This document shows positions 9,471 through 18,658 of a DNA stretch of 64,000 nucleotides, in pieces. A program made the translations under genes and the position numbers. Under the pieces are notes generated by a model that saw nothing but the letters and a program-made list of their open reading frames with translations, searched no databases and was not told where the DNA came from. Source of the stretch: Thiomonas sp. FB-Cd (GTDB lineage Bacteria > Pseudomonadota > Gammaproteobacteria > Burkholderiales > Burkholderiaceae_C); the NCBI RefSeq assembly GCF_000733775.1, contig NZ_JPOE01000005.1, positions 744,001 through 808,000 of the forward strand, given 5' to 3'. The stretch's first letter is position 1, and each line of letters opens with the position of its first letter.

Positions 9471-10796
9471 CTAGCTGTTGTTGGAGTCGCCGCCGCAGCC
9501 CGTCGAGCCGCGATGGGGTGTGAGAAACAAGCGCTGCACGGCGCGCGTCACCTGCTCACGGTGCGCCGGGTCCGTGTGGTGCATGGCGGCGAACGCGTTA
9601 TGCAGAAACTTCTGCGACAGGTTGCGTGCCAGCATGTCCATCACCAGATCCGGTGATTCGCCGCGCGCCAAGAGCTTGCGCGCGCGCTCCAGTTCGGCGC
9701 CTTGCCACTGCCTGCTTTGCTCCTGCAACTGCAGGATGAGCGGCACCTGTTCGCGGTTGTCCATCCACTGCAGAAAGCCCTGCACACGCGTCTCGATGAT
9801 GGCCTCGGCCTGCTCGACCGCGGCTTGCCGCTTTTCGGTGTTTGTACGGACCAGTTGCGTGAGGTCATCCACCGAGTAGAGATACACGTCGGGGAGTTTG
9901 GCCACCTCGGCCTCAATATCGCGCGGCACGGCCAAGTCCACCATCACGACGGGCTTGTGGCGACGCTGCTTGACCATCCGCTCCGCCGCGCCCAGACCGA
10001 TGAGCGGCAAGGTGCTGGCGGTGGAGGTGACGACCACGTCGAACTCAGCCAAGCGCTGGGGGACATCCGCCAGGCGCATGGCCTCGGCTCCAAACTGCTG
10101 GGCAAGGCGCGCGCCGCGCTCAAGTGTCCGGTTGGCAATCGCCATGTGGCGAGGACGGCGCGACGAAAAATGCGTCGCGACGAGTTCAATCATCTCACCC
10201 GCGCCAATGAACAGGATGCGGCAGTCGGCAAGATTCTCGAACACGGTCTCAGCAAGCTTCACACTGGCGGCAGCCATGCTGACCGAGTGCGCTCCGATTT
10301 CCGTTGTGCTGCGCACCTCCTTGGCCACCGCAAATGTGCGCTGAAACATCTGACCCAGCGTGCTTCCCAGCGTCCCGGTGTCGGAGGCCGCACGCACGGC
10401 ATCCTTCATCTGGCCCAGGATCTGCGGCTCGCCCAAGACCATGGAATCCAGGCCGCTGGCGACTCGAAACGCGTGCCGCACGGTACCGTCCTGCACCAGG
10501 CGGTAGCTATGCTCGTACAGATCACCCTCGCTCAGGGCGCGCGACTCGGCCAGCCAGTGCACCAGCGCCTCGCGCGGATCGTTGTCGGCGGCGCAGTAGA
10601 TTTCCGTTCGGTTGCAGGTGGAAAGTATGGCCGCCTCAACCGCGCCCTCGCCACCCGGCACGCCTGTTCGATGCGCCAGAAGCGTGTCGCGCAGCGTGCG
10701 CAACGCGTCCTTCAGGCCTTCAGCTGAAAATGCCAGACGCTCGCGCACATCGAGTGGCGCGGTCTGATGGTTGACTCCGACGGCGGCTAATAACAT
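9471..10796 (-). CDS. hemA: Glutamyl-tRNA reductase
   Basis: 441 residues. First committed step of the C5 haem pathway: glutamyl-tRNA to glutamate-1-semialdehyde with NADPH. The N-terminal [11 protein letters not shown] motif, the catalytic cysteine in [11 protein letters not shown] (about residue 61), the [15 protein letters not shown] block, and the [12 protein letters not shown] nucleotide-binding loop are present. The C-terminus ends in a short low-complexity CGGDSNNS tail. The only ATG that fits is 10,796, and no Shine-Dalgarno is visible before it. A correctly placed FNR-type site and -10 box lie immediately upstream, suggesting a very short leader. Confidence 0.97.
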   Translation of the reverse strand: MLLAAVGVNHQTAPLDVRERLAFSAEGLKDALRTLRDTLLAHRTGVPGGEGAVEAAILSTCNRTEIYCAADNDPREALVHWLAESRALSEGDLYEHSYRLVQDGTVRHAFRVASGLDSMVLGEPQILGQMKDAVRAASDTGTLGSTLGQMFQRTFAVAKEVRSTTEIGAHSVSMAAASVKLAETVFENLADCRILFIGAGEMIELVATHFSSRRPRHMAIANRTLERGARLAQQFGAEAMRLADVPQRLAEFDVVVTSTASTLPLIGLGAAERMVKQRRHKPVVMVDLAVPRDIEAEVAKLPDVYLYSVDDLTQLVRTNTEKRQAAVEQAEAIIETRVQGFLQWMDNREQVPLILQLQEQSRQWQGAELERARKLLARGESPDLVMDMLARNLSQKFLHNAFAAMHHTDPAHREQVTRAVQRLFLTPHRGSTGCGGDSNNS

Positions 10797-10808
10797 GATG
10801 AAATTGCT

Positions 10809-10851
10809 ATTTTACGGACGCGGCCCGCTTTTGGCGGCTGATGCAGATCAA
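10809..10851 (-). promoter_or_regulatory. FNR/Anr-type box and -10 element for hemA
   Basis: Reading the minus strand, TTGAT-CTGC-ATCAG (10,851 to 10,838) matches the FNR consensus TTGAT-N4-ATCAA at 9 of 10 positions. A -10 hexamer TAAAAT sits at 10,814-10,809. The first base of the -10 is 30.5 nt from the box centre, within one base of the class II arrangement (box centred near -41.5). The predicted start is near 10,802, only about 6 nt before the hemA ATG. Oxygen-responsive control of hemA by FNR-family regulators is known in pseudomonads; here it is inferred. Confidence 0.6.
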
Positions 10852-11029
10852 TCCACCTCGCGATACGGGACCCGGTGGCTGAAACGCCGCACACCGCGAC
10901 AATGCCCCCGGCCACTCCCTCATCGTGGAGCGACTCCCATTTCCGGGCGGGTTTGACGTCGTGGATCAGCGACGTTTCGACTTCCACCCACCTGCTGACG
11001 CACATCAACCCCTTTCGAATGCAAACCCC

Positions 11030-11296
11030 ATGCTGAGCCTATTGCTGTCATGGCTGGCCTCGACCAGCGTCATGCCGATTGCCGTGGGCGGCGCGATCGG
11101 CGCCGTTGGCAGGCGCGTTCTGCGTCCCTGCCGCGGCCGGCTTTTGCGCCAGGTCCTGTGGGGCGCGGCTGCGGCACTCATCGTGCATCTTGCGCTTGTC
11201 GGCAGCGGCTTCCTGCGCGAAGGCGCCATGATGGATTATGGCGCCGTCATGGCCAGCGCCGTTATCGCCTGCGTATTGGCCTGTCGCCTCGGCTGA
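11030..11296 (+). CDS. Small hypothetical membrane protein
   Basis: 88 residues from the ATG at 11,030; an upstream in-frame ATG at 10,925 adds 35 polar residues and crosses the hemA promoter region, so it is less likely. Three hydrophobic stretches are visible (about residues 1-25, 42-58 and 66-86), separated by an Arg-rich segment (GRRVLRPCRGRLLRQ), suggesting a small inner-membrane protein. It is convergent with rarD, whose stop is only 6 bp away. I do not recognise a family. Confidence 0.5.
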   Translation: MLSLLLSWLASTSVMPIAVGGAIGAVGRRVLRPCRGRLLRQVLWGAAAALIVHLALVGSGFLREGAMMDYGAVMASAVIACVLACRLG

Positions 11297-11302
11297 CCGG
11301 CA

Positions 11303-12184
11303 TCAGGCGGCGACGCTGCGCCAGCGCAGCCGCACCAGCCCTTCGGCCAGATACACGGCTATGCCAACCCACACCAGCCCGAAGCCGATCGCCTTGTCGA
11401 CGCCAAATGGCTCGTGATAGAGCCAGACCCCCAGACCAAGCAGGACCGTGGGCGTGAGGTATTGCAGAATCCCCAGTAACGAGAAGGGGATGCGCCTCGC
11501 TCCAGCAGCGAAAAGCAGCAGGGGTATCGTGGTCACGGGCCCAGCGGCGATCAGCAGCCAGCGCAGGCTCCAGTTGCCGGTGGCAAACGCATTGGCGCCG
11601 TGCGCGCCCTCCCAGCCCAGGTAGACCAACGCCAGGGGAAAAAGGACCGCTGTTTCGACTGCGAGCCCCTCAAGCGACCCCAGCGGCGCCGTCTTGCGCA
11701 GCAAGCTGTACCCGGCGAAAGTGACCGCCAGCGAAAGCGCAATCCATGGCACGTGCCCGACTTCAGTGGTCATCCAGGCCACACCGCAGGCGGCGATCGC
11801 CACTGCCACCCACTGCGCCGGGCGCAAACGCTCATGCAGAATGACCGTGCCCAGGGCGACGTTCATGAGCGGATTGATGTAGTAGCCCAGGCTCGCCTCG
11901 ACCACATGGTCATGATTCACTGCCCAGATATAGGTGCCCCAGTTGCAGGCCAGCAGCAACGCACTGGCGGCAAAGCGCGCGAGCACGGCCGGTTGTTCGC
12001 GTAGCAGGCGCATCCAGGTCCAGCGCCTGCGCACGAGCAAAATGCCGAAAACCAGCAAAAGGGACCATACCATCCGGTGCGCCAGGATCTGCATCGCGGG
12101 CACGGCATGCAGAAGCTTGAAATACAGCGGAAACAGGCCCCACAATGTGTAGGCGCCCAGGGCGTAAGCAACGCCTGGATTCAT
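11303..12184 (-). CDS. rarD: RarD-type EamA-superfamily permease
   Basis: 293 residues with about ten hydrophobic helices in two EamA repeats. The opening (ALGAYTLWGLFPLYFKLL), the HRMVWSLLL segment and GPVTTIPLLLFAAGARRIPFSLLGILQYLTP are distinctive of RarD within the drug/metabolite transporter superfamily. The physiological substrate is not established; RarD was named from chloramphenicol phenotypes. Single gene, with a 254-bp upstream spacer to ychF. Confidence 0.88.
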   Translation of the reverse strand: MNPGVAYALGAYTLWGLFPLYFKLLHAVPAMQILAHRMVWSLLLVFGILLVRRRWTWMRLLREQPAVLARFAASALLLACNWGTYIWAVNHDHVVEASLGYYINPLMNVALGTVILHERLRPAQWVAVAIAACGVAWMTTEVGHVPWIALSLAVTFAGYSLLRKTAPLGSLEGLAVETAVLFPLALVYLGWEGAHGANAFATGNWSLRWLLIAAGPVTTIPLLLFAAGARRIPFSLLGILQYLTPTVLLGLGVWLYHEPFGVDKAIGFGLVWVGIAVYLAEGLVRLRWRSVAA

Positions 12185-12438
12185 GATCGTCGATCGTAAT
12201 GTGAACGCAACCGTCCATCGTACGCGGCGCGGACAAAATATGCCGAAGTCGCGCGTGATCCCTTACGCTGCAGTGCCTGTCTTGATGGGGTTGCTCCCTC
12301 AGGGGACGGCATGCGCTGGAAGATTAACGTTGGGGCGGTACGCTTCGAGTGGGCTTCTTCCCGCCCTTGGCCCAATGCCACCGACGGCGCGGGAAGAGAT
12401 CAGACTTCGGCGGCGCTGCGGGCGTGTCTGACCCCGAG

Positions 12439-13530
12439 CTAAACGTTAAACAGGAAGTTCAGAACGTCGCCATCCTTGACGACGTAGTCCTTGCCTTCGG
12501 CGCGCATCTTGCCGGCATCCTTGGCACCCTGCTCGCCACCGTACTTGATGAAATCGTCGAAGGCAATGGTCTGGGCGCGGATGAAACCGCGCTCGAAATC
12601 GGTGTGGATCACTGCAGCAGCCTGCGGCGCAGTGGCACCGATCGGAATCGTCCAGGCGCGCACTTCCTTCACCCCCGCGGTGAAGTAGGTCTGAAGCCCA
12701 AGCAACTTGTAGCCGGCGCGGATCAGCCGATTCAGCCCCGGCTCGTCCTGGCCAAGCTCGGCCAGGAACTCCCGCTTCTCCTCGGGCGTCATTCCCGCCA
12801 GCTCGCTTTCCAGCTTGGCGCAGATGGCGACCACCGGCGCGCCCTCGCGAGCCGCGTATTCCCGCAGGCGGTCAAGGTGCGGGTTATGCTCGAAGCCGTC
12901 CTCCATCACGTTGCCGACGAACATCGCCGGCTTGGCGGTGATCAGACACAGTGGCTTGATCAGGGCCAGTTCATCCTCCGACAGCCCCATGGCACGCACG
13001 GGCCGCGCCTCATTCAACGCCTTCTCGCAGCGCTGCAGCACTTCGGCCGTTTTCAGCGCTTCCTTGTCGCCCGCCCGGCCCTGCTTGTTCATGCGCACCA
13101 GTGCCTTTTCCACGGTGCCAAGATCGGCCAGGCAGAGTTCCGTCTGGATCACGCCGATATCGGCCAGCGGGTCGACGCGTCCGGCCACGTGCACCACGTT
13201 TTCGTCGTCGAAACAACGCACCACATTGACGATGGCATCGGTCTCGCGGATGTGGGCAAGGAACTGGTTGCCAAGCCCCTCGCCTTGGGAGGCGCCCGCG
13301 ACCAGGCCGGCGATGTCGACAAACTCGACCACGGCCGGCACCATGCGCTGCGGCTTGACGATATCGGCAAGCCTCTGCATGCGCGCATCGGGCACTTCGA
13401 CGATGCCGACATTCGGCTCGATGGTGCAGAAGGGATAATTCTCGGCCGGGATGGCGCTTTGGGTCAGCGCGTTGAAAAGGGTGGACTTGCCCACGTTGGG
13501 CAGGCCCACAATGCCGCATTTGAGGCTCAT
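12439..13530 (-). CDS. ychF: Obg-family ATPase/GTPase YchF
   Basis: 363 residues, full length. The P-loop GLPNVGKST is at residues 8-16, the switch motif D-x-x-G in VDIAGLVAG, and the NVMED segment stands in place of the NKxD specificity motif, explaining why YchF prefers ATP. A coiled-coil region and the C-terminal TGS-like domain ([22 protein letters not shown]) follow. YchF binds ribosomes and is linked to oxidative-stress control. Its 5' leader contains an inverted, diverged copy of its own codons (see the repeat at 13,558). Confidence 0.97.
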   Translation of the reverse strand: MSLKCGIVGLPNVGKSTLFNALTQSAIPAENYPFCTIEPNVGIVEVPDARMQRLADIVKPQRMVPAVVEFVDIAGLVAGASQGEGLGNQFLAHIRETDAIVNVVRCFDDENVVHVAGRVDPLADIGVIQTELCLADLGTVEKALVRMNKQGRAGDKEALKTAEVLQRCEKALNEARPVRAMGLSEDELALIKPLCLITAKPAMFVGNVMEDGFEHNPHLDRLREYAAREGAPVVAICAKLESELAGMTPEEKREFLAELGQDEPGLNRLIRAGYKLLGLQTYFTAGVKEVRAWTIPIGATAPQAAAVIHTDFERGFIRAQTIAFDDFIKYGGEQGAKDAGKMRAEGKDYVVKDGDVLNFLFNV

Positions 13531-13557
13531 GAAAATTCCTTGGAAATCAACCCTCTA

Positions 13558-13597
13558 TGCACCATCGAACCGAATGTCGGGACCGTGGATGTGTCCG
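13558..13597 (+). repeat. Inverted 40-bp fragment of ychF coding sequence
   Basis: The plus strand here matches, at 34 of 40 bases, the coding strand of ychF at 13,428-13,389, which runs on the minus strand. It opens with 11 identical bases, one mismatch, then 11 identical bases. Translated in the matching frame it gives [13 protein letters not shown] against [13 protein letters not shown] in YchF. Four of the six differences fall at third codon positions. The two copies are separated by 129 bp, so the ychF transcript leader could pair with its own coding region. Confidence 0.75.
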
Positions 13598-13711
13598 GTC
13601 AGTGCCGGGCAAGGGGGCGTGAATGGAGCGAAGCCAAACCAGACTGCGCAGCACGTTTGCGCCACTTTTGTCCTGGTTTTGTCCTGAAAAACTGATGCCG
13701 ATTGTAATGTT

Positions 13712-13727
13712 GAGCGACGCGTCGCTC
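13712..13727. repeat. 16-bp perfect palindrome
   Basis: GAGCGACGCGTCGCTC is a perfect palindrome in the 312-bp spacer (13,531-13,842) between ychF and the mazG-like gene. The rest of that spacer holds the inverted ychF fragment and a doubled TTTTGTCCTG; no gene is visible. It could be a regulator site or a hairpin; there is no adjacent T-tract. Confidence 0.4.
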
Positions 13728-13842
13728 CGTCGCAGCACGGCCGTGGATGGGCGCATCCTCCGCGACCGGATCCTCCGCGGATTTTGTATCCGCCTCGCTC
13801 GCACGCCCTGGAGTTGATGCGGACATGTCGCAATCGCGGGCA

Positions 13843-14262
13843 TCAAAATTCGTCATATTTTTTGTTGGAGCCGTAAGCCCTGCCAATGGGGTATTTCTCG
13901 GCATTGAGCTTGAGCTTTTGAGATGCCGCCCGATTGAGATCGACCCCTAAGACGTCCGCTAACCGAACGAGGTAGAGCAGCACATCCGCGAGTTCCTGCT
14001 CGACCTTGATCGCTTTGGCGGGATCGTCGCAAGCCTTGCGGGATTCGTCTTCGGTCATCCACTGAAACAGTTCCGTCAGTTCGCCAAGCTCACCGGTGAG
14101 CGCCATCACGAGGTTCTTTGGGGAATGGAACTGTCCCCAGTTGCGATCAACGGCGAATGCCTCGAGCTTTGCGGCAAGCCCGCGAGCATCGATGAGCGGG
14201 GCATCCTCCTCGCAGGAGCTTCGTTCTGGCATCTTGACGTCCGTTGAAAACGATGGATCCAT
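13843..14262 (-). CDS. MazG-like nucleotide pyrophosphohydrolase (dCTPase type)
   Basis: 139 residues, or 128 if the ATG at 14,229 (MPERSSCEED) is used. All-alpha NTP pyrophosphatase fold with the metal-binding pattern E-x-x-E-(12-28)-E-x-x-D, visible as GELGELTELFQW and VEQELADVLLYLVRLAD. Closest in style to the dimeric RS21-C6/dCTP pyrophosphatase subgroup, which hydrolyses non-canonical nucleotides. The C-terminus YPIGRAYGSNKKYDEF is typical of the group. Stand-alone gene. Confidence 0.85.
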   Translation of the reverse strand: MDPSFSTDVKMPERSSCEEDAPLIDARGLAAKLEAFAVDRNWGQFHSPKNLVMALTGELGELTELFQWMTEDESRKACDDPAKAIKVEQELADVLLYLVRLADVLGVDLNRAASQKLKLNAEKYPIGRAYGSNKKYDEF

Positions 14263-14424
14263 TATGTGCCAACGCCCTTACGCCTGCCTGCAGGCTCGCT
14301 CAGGGCTCGCGGCTTTCAAGCAATGCTCGCCTTGCAGTAAGTTGGCCGAGGCCAGCGTCTCTCCCGCGAAAGCCCGACGATTGTTACGATCTGCGACAAC
14401 ACAGCACCACCCGGATCTGCCGCC

Positions 14425-15003
14425 ATGTTCCTCGTCGTCGTCATCGCAGCCCTTGCCGTTGCCCTGCTGCTCTACGGGGTGATGATCTACAACAACCTCG
14501 TGGGCCTCAAGCATGCGGTTGCGCAGGCTTGGTCCAACATCGACGTCCTGCTCAAGCAGCGTCACGACGAACTGCCCAAGCTTGTGGAGGTCTGCAAGCA
14601 GTCGATGCACTTCGAGCAAGAAACACTCGATCGCGTGATCCGCGCGCGTCAACAGGTACAGGAGGCGCGTGCCGCGCAGAACGTTGGCGCGCTCGGCCGT
14701 GCCGAGGGTGCGCTGCACGGCAGCATGGCAAGGCTTTTTGCGGTCGCCGAAAGCTACCCCGATCTGAAGACCAACGAAAGCTTCGGTCATCTGCAGGCGC
14801 GGATCAGCGGCCTGGAGGAGAGCATCGCGGACCGGCGCGAGTTCTACAACGCAGCGGTCAACGCCAACAATGTGCGCATCGAGCAATTCCCCGACGTGCT
14901 GGTTGCGCGGCTGTTCAGCTTTAACCCTGCGGTCTTCTTTAAAGTCGTCGATGCCGACAAGGCCGACGTGGATCTGAAGATTTCTTTCGGCGGGGCAGCG
15001 TGA
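14425..15003 (+). CDS. lemA: LemA family protein
   Basis: 192 residues. One N-terminal transmembrane helix (residues 2-20), then YNNLVGLKHAVAQAWSNIDVLLKQRHDELPKLVE, the LemA signature, and a long helical coiled coil ending with the ISGLEESIADRREFYNAAVNANNVRIEQFPD block. The family is found in the bacterial inner membrane; its function is poorly known. It precedes a GIDE-domain membrane protein by 49 bp, a pairing seen in other bacteria, so the two probably work together. Confidence 0.9.
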   Translation: MFLVVVIAALAVALLLYGVMIYNNLVGLKHAVAQAWSNIDVLLKQRHDELPKLVEVCKQSMHFEQETLDRVIRARQQVQEARAAQNVGALGRAEGALHGSMARLFAVAESYPDLKTNESFGHLQARISGLEESIADRREFYNAAVNANNVRIEQFPDVLVARLFSFNPAVFFKVVDADKADVDLKISFGGAA

Positions 15004-15052
15004 CACCTCGCCCCTCGCCATCCGCTGCATCAGCAACAGATCAATTGCAGCT

Positions 15053-15937
15053 GTGACGGCCATGGCGCGATGGCTGCCGCATGACCCCGAAGGCGCTGTC
15101 ATTCTGCTCTTTGCGGCAGTCCTCGGCGCGGTGCAGTTTTTCCGGCTGCAGCGCCGCAGGCGGCTCATGGAGGACACCCCCACTGCGCGCATCCGCTCGG
15201 CTGCACAGGGTTATGTGGAGCTCAGTGGCCGGGTGCGGCTGCCCGATGCGCCATTGCACTCGCCGCTCACGGCCACACCCTGCGCCTGGTGGCGGTTTCG
15301 CATCGAGCGGCGCAAAAGTGAGGGGCGCAACGCCGGCTGGGAGCTTGAGCAGCGCGGCGTCAGCGAGGCTCAGTTCTGGCTGGACGATGAAAGCGGGCGT
15401 TGCATTGTCGATCCCGCCGGCGCGGAGGTGCGCGCAGTCAACCACCGCTCCTGGGTGGGTGCCACGCCCGTGCTTATTCCGGAGTCTCCTGGAACGACGA
15501 TTTGGTCGGGAGATGCCGAGCATCGCTACACCGAGGAACTGATCTTGCCTGGCGAAACCCTCTATGCCCTGGGCCAGTTCACCAGCATCGATCCGCTACA
15601 GACTTCGGCCCGCGACGATCTGCGCGATCTGGTCATTGCCTGGAAGGCCGAACCCGCCCGGCGCGCGGCATTCGACAGCAACGGCGACGGCGAGCTCGAC
15701 GCCGCCGAGTTCGACCAACTGCGCTCAGCTGCGGCGCAGCAGGTTGCTGTGAACCGCCGCGAGGAGGCTGCCCGGCCGCAAACCCATGTGCTGCACAAGC
15801 CGCCAGGGCGCCAGATCTTTCTCCTGTCCACCGTGCCGGCACAAAGGCTTGGGACCCGTCTGCGCTGGCAATCCTGGGCATGGCTCGCGGCGTCCTTGAT
15901 CGCCGCAGGGTTGGCTGGGTCGACGTTGCTGGGCTGA
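15053..15937 (+). CDS. GIDE-domain (E3-ligase-like) membrane protein with an EF-hand motif
   Basis: 294 residues from GTG 15,053, or 291 from ATG 15,062. An N-terminal transmembrane helix, then a GIDE-like beta-rich domain (YVELSGRV...TPCAWWRFRIER) related to the membrane domain of eukaryotic MUL1/GIDE ligases, and a C-terminal transmembrane helix (residues ~272-292). There is no RING finger. Between them a canonical EF-hand loop, DSNGDGELDAAEF (about residues 206-218), suggests calcium binding. Downstream partner of lemA. Confidence 0.72.
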   Translation: MTAMARWLPHDPEGAVILLFAAVLGAVQFFRLQRRRRLMEDTPTARIRSAAQGYVELSGRVRLPDAPLHSPLTATPCAWWRFRIERRKSEGRNAGWELEQRGVSEAQFWLDDESGRCIVDPAGAEVRAVNHRSWVGATPVLIPESPGTTIWSGDAEHRYTEELILPGETLYALGQFTSIDPLQTSARDDLRDLVIAWKAEPARRAAFDSNGDGELDAAEFDQLRSAAAQQVAVNRREEAARPQTHVLHKPPGRQIFLLSTVPAQRLGTRLRWQSWAWLAASLIAAGLAGSTLLG

Positions 15938-15943
15938 CGCGCG

Positions 15944-17272
15944 CTACTCGAGGGCATCCAGCAGACGGTCGCTCTGCCGCGCCGGTTCCCCGCCCTTCGG
16001 CCCCAGAAGCGCATAAAGCAATATGGCGCCGAAGGTCGCGGTCCCGATGCCGCCCAAGGCAAAGCCGCCAAACTTCAATGTGAAGTCCGCCGTACCCAGC
16101 ATGAGCGTAATGGCGACGATGATGAGGTTGCGACTTTCGGAGAAGTCCACCTTGTTGTCCACCCAGATGCGCGCGCCCGACACGGCGATGAGCCCGAAAA
16201 TCACGATGGCTACGCCGCGCAGCACCGGCGCCGGGATGAGGTGAATGAGCGCGCCGAACTTGGGGCTGAAGCCCAGGACGATGGCGACAACCGCGGCCGT
16301 GGCGAAGATGAGCGTGGAGTAGATTTTGGTCGCCGCCATCACGCCAATGTTCTCCGCATACGTGGTAACCCCGGTTCCACCCGCCGCGCCCGAAACGATG
16401 GTTGCAAGCCCATCGCCGAGAAAGGCGCGACCCATGTAGCGATCGAGATTCTGCCCGGTCATGGCCGTAACGGCCTTGATGTGCCCAAGATTCTCCGCGA
16501 CGAGGATCACCACCACAGGCACGATCAATGTCATCGCTCTGGGGTTGAACACGGGCGCCGTGAAGTTTGGCAGGCCAAACCAGGCGGCGCCGGCCAGGTC
16601 CGAGAAGTTCATCGGCGTACCCAGACCCAGACCATTGGCCAGGATGGCGTAGACGACGCTGGCAATGACGAGTCCGACCAGGATGAGCAGTCGCTGCACC
16701 ATACCCCGCGTGTACACCGCGACCAGTCCGACCGCCAGGAACGTCACCACGGCCATCCAGTCCTCGAAGTTGCTCGCGCCATGCGATTTGATGGCGATGG
16801 GGGCAAGATTCAGGCCAATCACGGCAACCACGGAGCCGGTGACGACCGGAGGCATCAGGCGCTCGATCCAGCGCGTGCCTATGCCCATCACGATCAGGCC
16901 GATTGCCGCATACACCACGCCACAGGCAACGATGCCGCCCAGCGCCACAGCGATGTTGGGATTCATGCCACCGCCCGAATAACCGCTGGCGGCGATGACC
17001 ACGCCGATGAACGAGAACGACGAGCCCAGGTAGCTTGGCACCCTGCCGCCCACGACAAGAAAGAAAATCAGCGTGCCCACCCCGCTCATCAGAATCGCGA
17101 TGTTGGGCGAGAAACCCATCAACAGCGGAGCAAAGACGGTAGAGCCGAACATGGCCACCACATGCTGCAAACCCATCGCCAGTGTCTGGGCCGGGGGTAA
17201 GCGCTCGTCAGGCGCAACGACGCCCCCGGTATTCAAGCGCCATTTGGGAAAATACGCATCAGCCATCTTCAC
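15944..17272 (-). CDS. uraA: Uracil/xanthine permease (NCS2 family)
   Basis: 442 residues with about 14 hydrophobic segments. NCS2 motifs include the QHVVAMFGSTVFAP segment in TM1, AENLGHIKAVTAMTGQNLD with the substrate-binding glutamate, and the GGTGVTTYAENIGVMAATKIYS block. Proton-linked uptake of uracil is likely because upp (uracil phosphoribosyltransferase) lies just upstream on the same strand. The 303-bp spacer to upp (17,273-17,575) shows no credible gene. Confidence 0.9.
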   Translation of the reverse strand: MKMADAYFPKWRLNTGGVVAPDERLPPAQTLAMGLQHVVAMFGSTVFAPLLMGFSPNIAILMSGVGTLIFFLVVGGRVPSYLGSSFSFIGVVIAASGYSGGGMNPNIAVALGGIVACGVVYAAIGLIVMGIGTRWIERLMPPVVTGSVVAVIGLNLAPIAIKSHGASNFEDWMAVVTFLAVGLVAVYTRGMVQRLLILVGLVIASVVYAILANGLGLGTPMNFSDLAGAAWFGLPNFTAPVFNPRAMTLIVPVVVILVAENLGHIKAVTAMTGQNLDRYMGRAFLGDGLATIVSGAAGGTGVTTYAENIGVMAATKIYSTLIFATAAVVAIVLGFSPKFGALIHLIPAPVLRGVAIVIFGLIAVSGARIWVDNKVDFSESRNLIIVAITLMLGTADFTLKFGGFALGGIGTATFGAILLYALLGPKGGEPARQSDRLLDALE

Positions 17273-17575
17273 CTCCCTGGTTGTCGGTCATGCCGCGTGC
17301 GCCGCCGCCTGATTTTGAACGCTCAACGTCGCCTCTTCCCTGCACCCGAAATCATGGGACCTTCTGCACGACTTGCGCATTTTCGTGGATCCGATGCCGC
17401 GAGTGCAGATGCAGCCATTGGCAGCGCCGCGTCGTGCCGGCCCCGCGGCGCACCCCGGCGTGCAGCTCGATGACGCGCCCGTCAGCGTTGTGTCGCATGC
17501 CGATGCGAAAGGCCGCGCTCACGCGCCGCAACCCCATCGCGCAAGGCATGCCTGCACGACGGGCTGGCGCAGCCA

Positions 17576-18211
17576 TCACTTCGTGCCAAAAATGCGATCA
17601 CCCGCATCGCCCAGGCCGGGGACGATGTAGCCATGTTCATTCAAACCCTCGTCGACCGCGGCAAGGGTGATGGGGACGTCGGGATGGGCTCGGTGCACGG
17701 TGCGCACGCCTTCTGGCGCAGCCAAAAGATTGACGAGCTTGAGCGTGGTGGCCCCCGCCTGTTTCAGCCGGGACAGGGCCGCGGCTGCCGAATTGCCCGT
17801 CGCCAGCATGGGGTCGACCACAATCACCAGACGCTCGGCCATGTCATCGGGCACCTTGAAGTAATACTCCACCGGCTCCAGGGTGGCGGGATCCCGGTAC
17901 AGGCCAATGTGGCCCACGCGTGCGTTCGGCAACAGATCGATCATGCCGTCGAGCATGCCATTGCCGGCGCGCAGGATTGACACCAGACACAGCTTCTTGC
18001 CGGCAAGGATGGGCATGCGGCAATCGGCAACCGGAGTACTCACATCCACCAGCTGCGTGGGCAAATCACGCGTGGCCTCATACGCCAGCATCGCGGCGAT
18101 TTCACGCACGAGCCGCCGGAAGTTGTCTGTGGTGGTATCACGGCTACGCGCAAGCGTGAGCTTGTGCTGCACAAGCGGATGCTGGACGACTTGGAGCATG
18201 GGCAGATCCAT
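17576..18211 (-). CDS. upp: Uracil phosphoribosyltransferase
   Basis: 211 residues from the ATG at 18,211 ([13 protein letters not shown]). Salvages uracil to UMP with PRPP. The PRPP-binding loop [15 protein letters not shown] and the uracil-binding C-terminal [18 protein letters not shown] are diagnostic. The longer upstream reading frame (to 18,448) is low-quality Arg/Ala sequence and is not part of the protein. Upstream of uraA, forming a uracil salvage pair. Confidence 0.95.
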   Translation of the reverse strand: MDLPMLQVVQHPLVQHKLTLARSRDTTTDNFRRLVREIAAMLAYEATRDLPTQLVDVSTPVADCRMPILAGKKLCLVSILRAGNGMLDGMIDLLPNARVGHIGLYRDPATLEPVEYYFKVPDDMAERLVIVVDPMLATGNSAAAALSRLKQAGATTLKLVNLLAAPEGVRTVHRAHPDVPITLAAVDEGLNEHGYIVPGLGDAGDRIFGTK

Positions 18212-18573
18212 GGCGGATTCTCCGGTGTTTTCGGGTTGGGTCGCAGTGGCATTATCAGACCACAGCGTTGGCGGTGGCCCGACGCGCGTACGGCACACCC
18301 GCAGGAGCCAGGCCGGGGCCGCGCGTGCTGCACCTCGACGTGGAGTGCCACCTGCAAGGAGCTGAACGCTCAACAGGCTGGCGCACCTCCATCGACTGCG
18401 GTTCGAGCAAAGCTCGTGGCGGACATTTCGGCGACTGGCGAACTGCATGGGTGCGCGGAAGCGACGTCATGCCATCAACCACGGATCCCCCGCCGATGCA
18501 AACCATGAAGCATTCAGTTGCATTTAAGTGCAGGCCATGCGTTGACCTGCGATGCGTCGACAACGAGAATCAA

Positions 18574-18600
18574 AAGTGACAATTCAATTCAAAATCACTT
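18574..18600. promoter_or_regulatory. AT-rich inverted repeat upstream of the Liv operon
   Basis: In the 447-bp divergent spacer between upp and the solute-binding gene, AAGTGA (18,574-18,579) and TCACTT (18,595-18,600) form a 6-bp inverted repeat with a 15-nt AT-rich spacer, about 60 bp before the start codon. This is the obvious local AT-rich patch and a likely promoter or operator. No other gene is visible in the spacer. Confidence 0.3.
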
Positions 18601-18658
18601 CACAATCGAACCGCAGTTTGGCCACGCGATACAGGCCAAGAACCCAGGAGACTCTCTC

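Noticed and set aside
12349..13695. Long plus-strand open frame opposite ychF
   Set aside because: Antisense shadow. Only its tail (from 13,558) reads as ychF-like, because of the inverted fragment; it is not a second ychF gene.
17352..17579. Small minus-strand gene between upp and uraA
   Set aside because: No ribosome site or recognisable domain; it begins inside the upp end.
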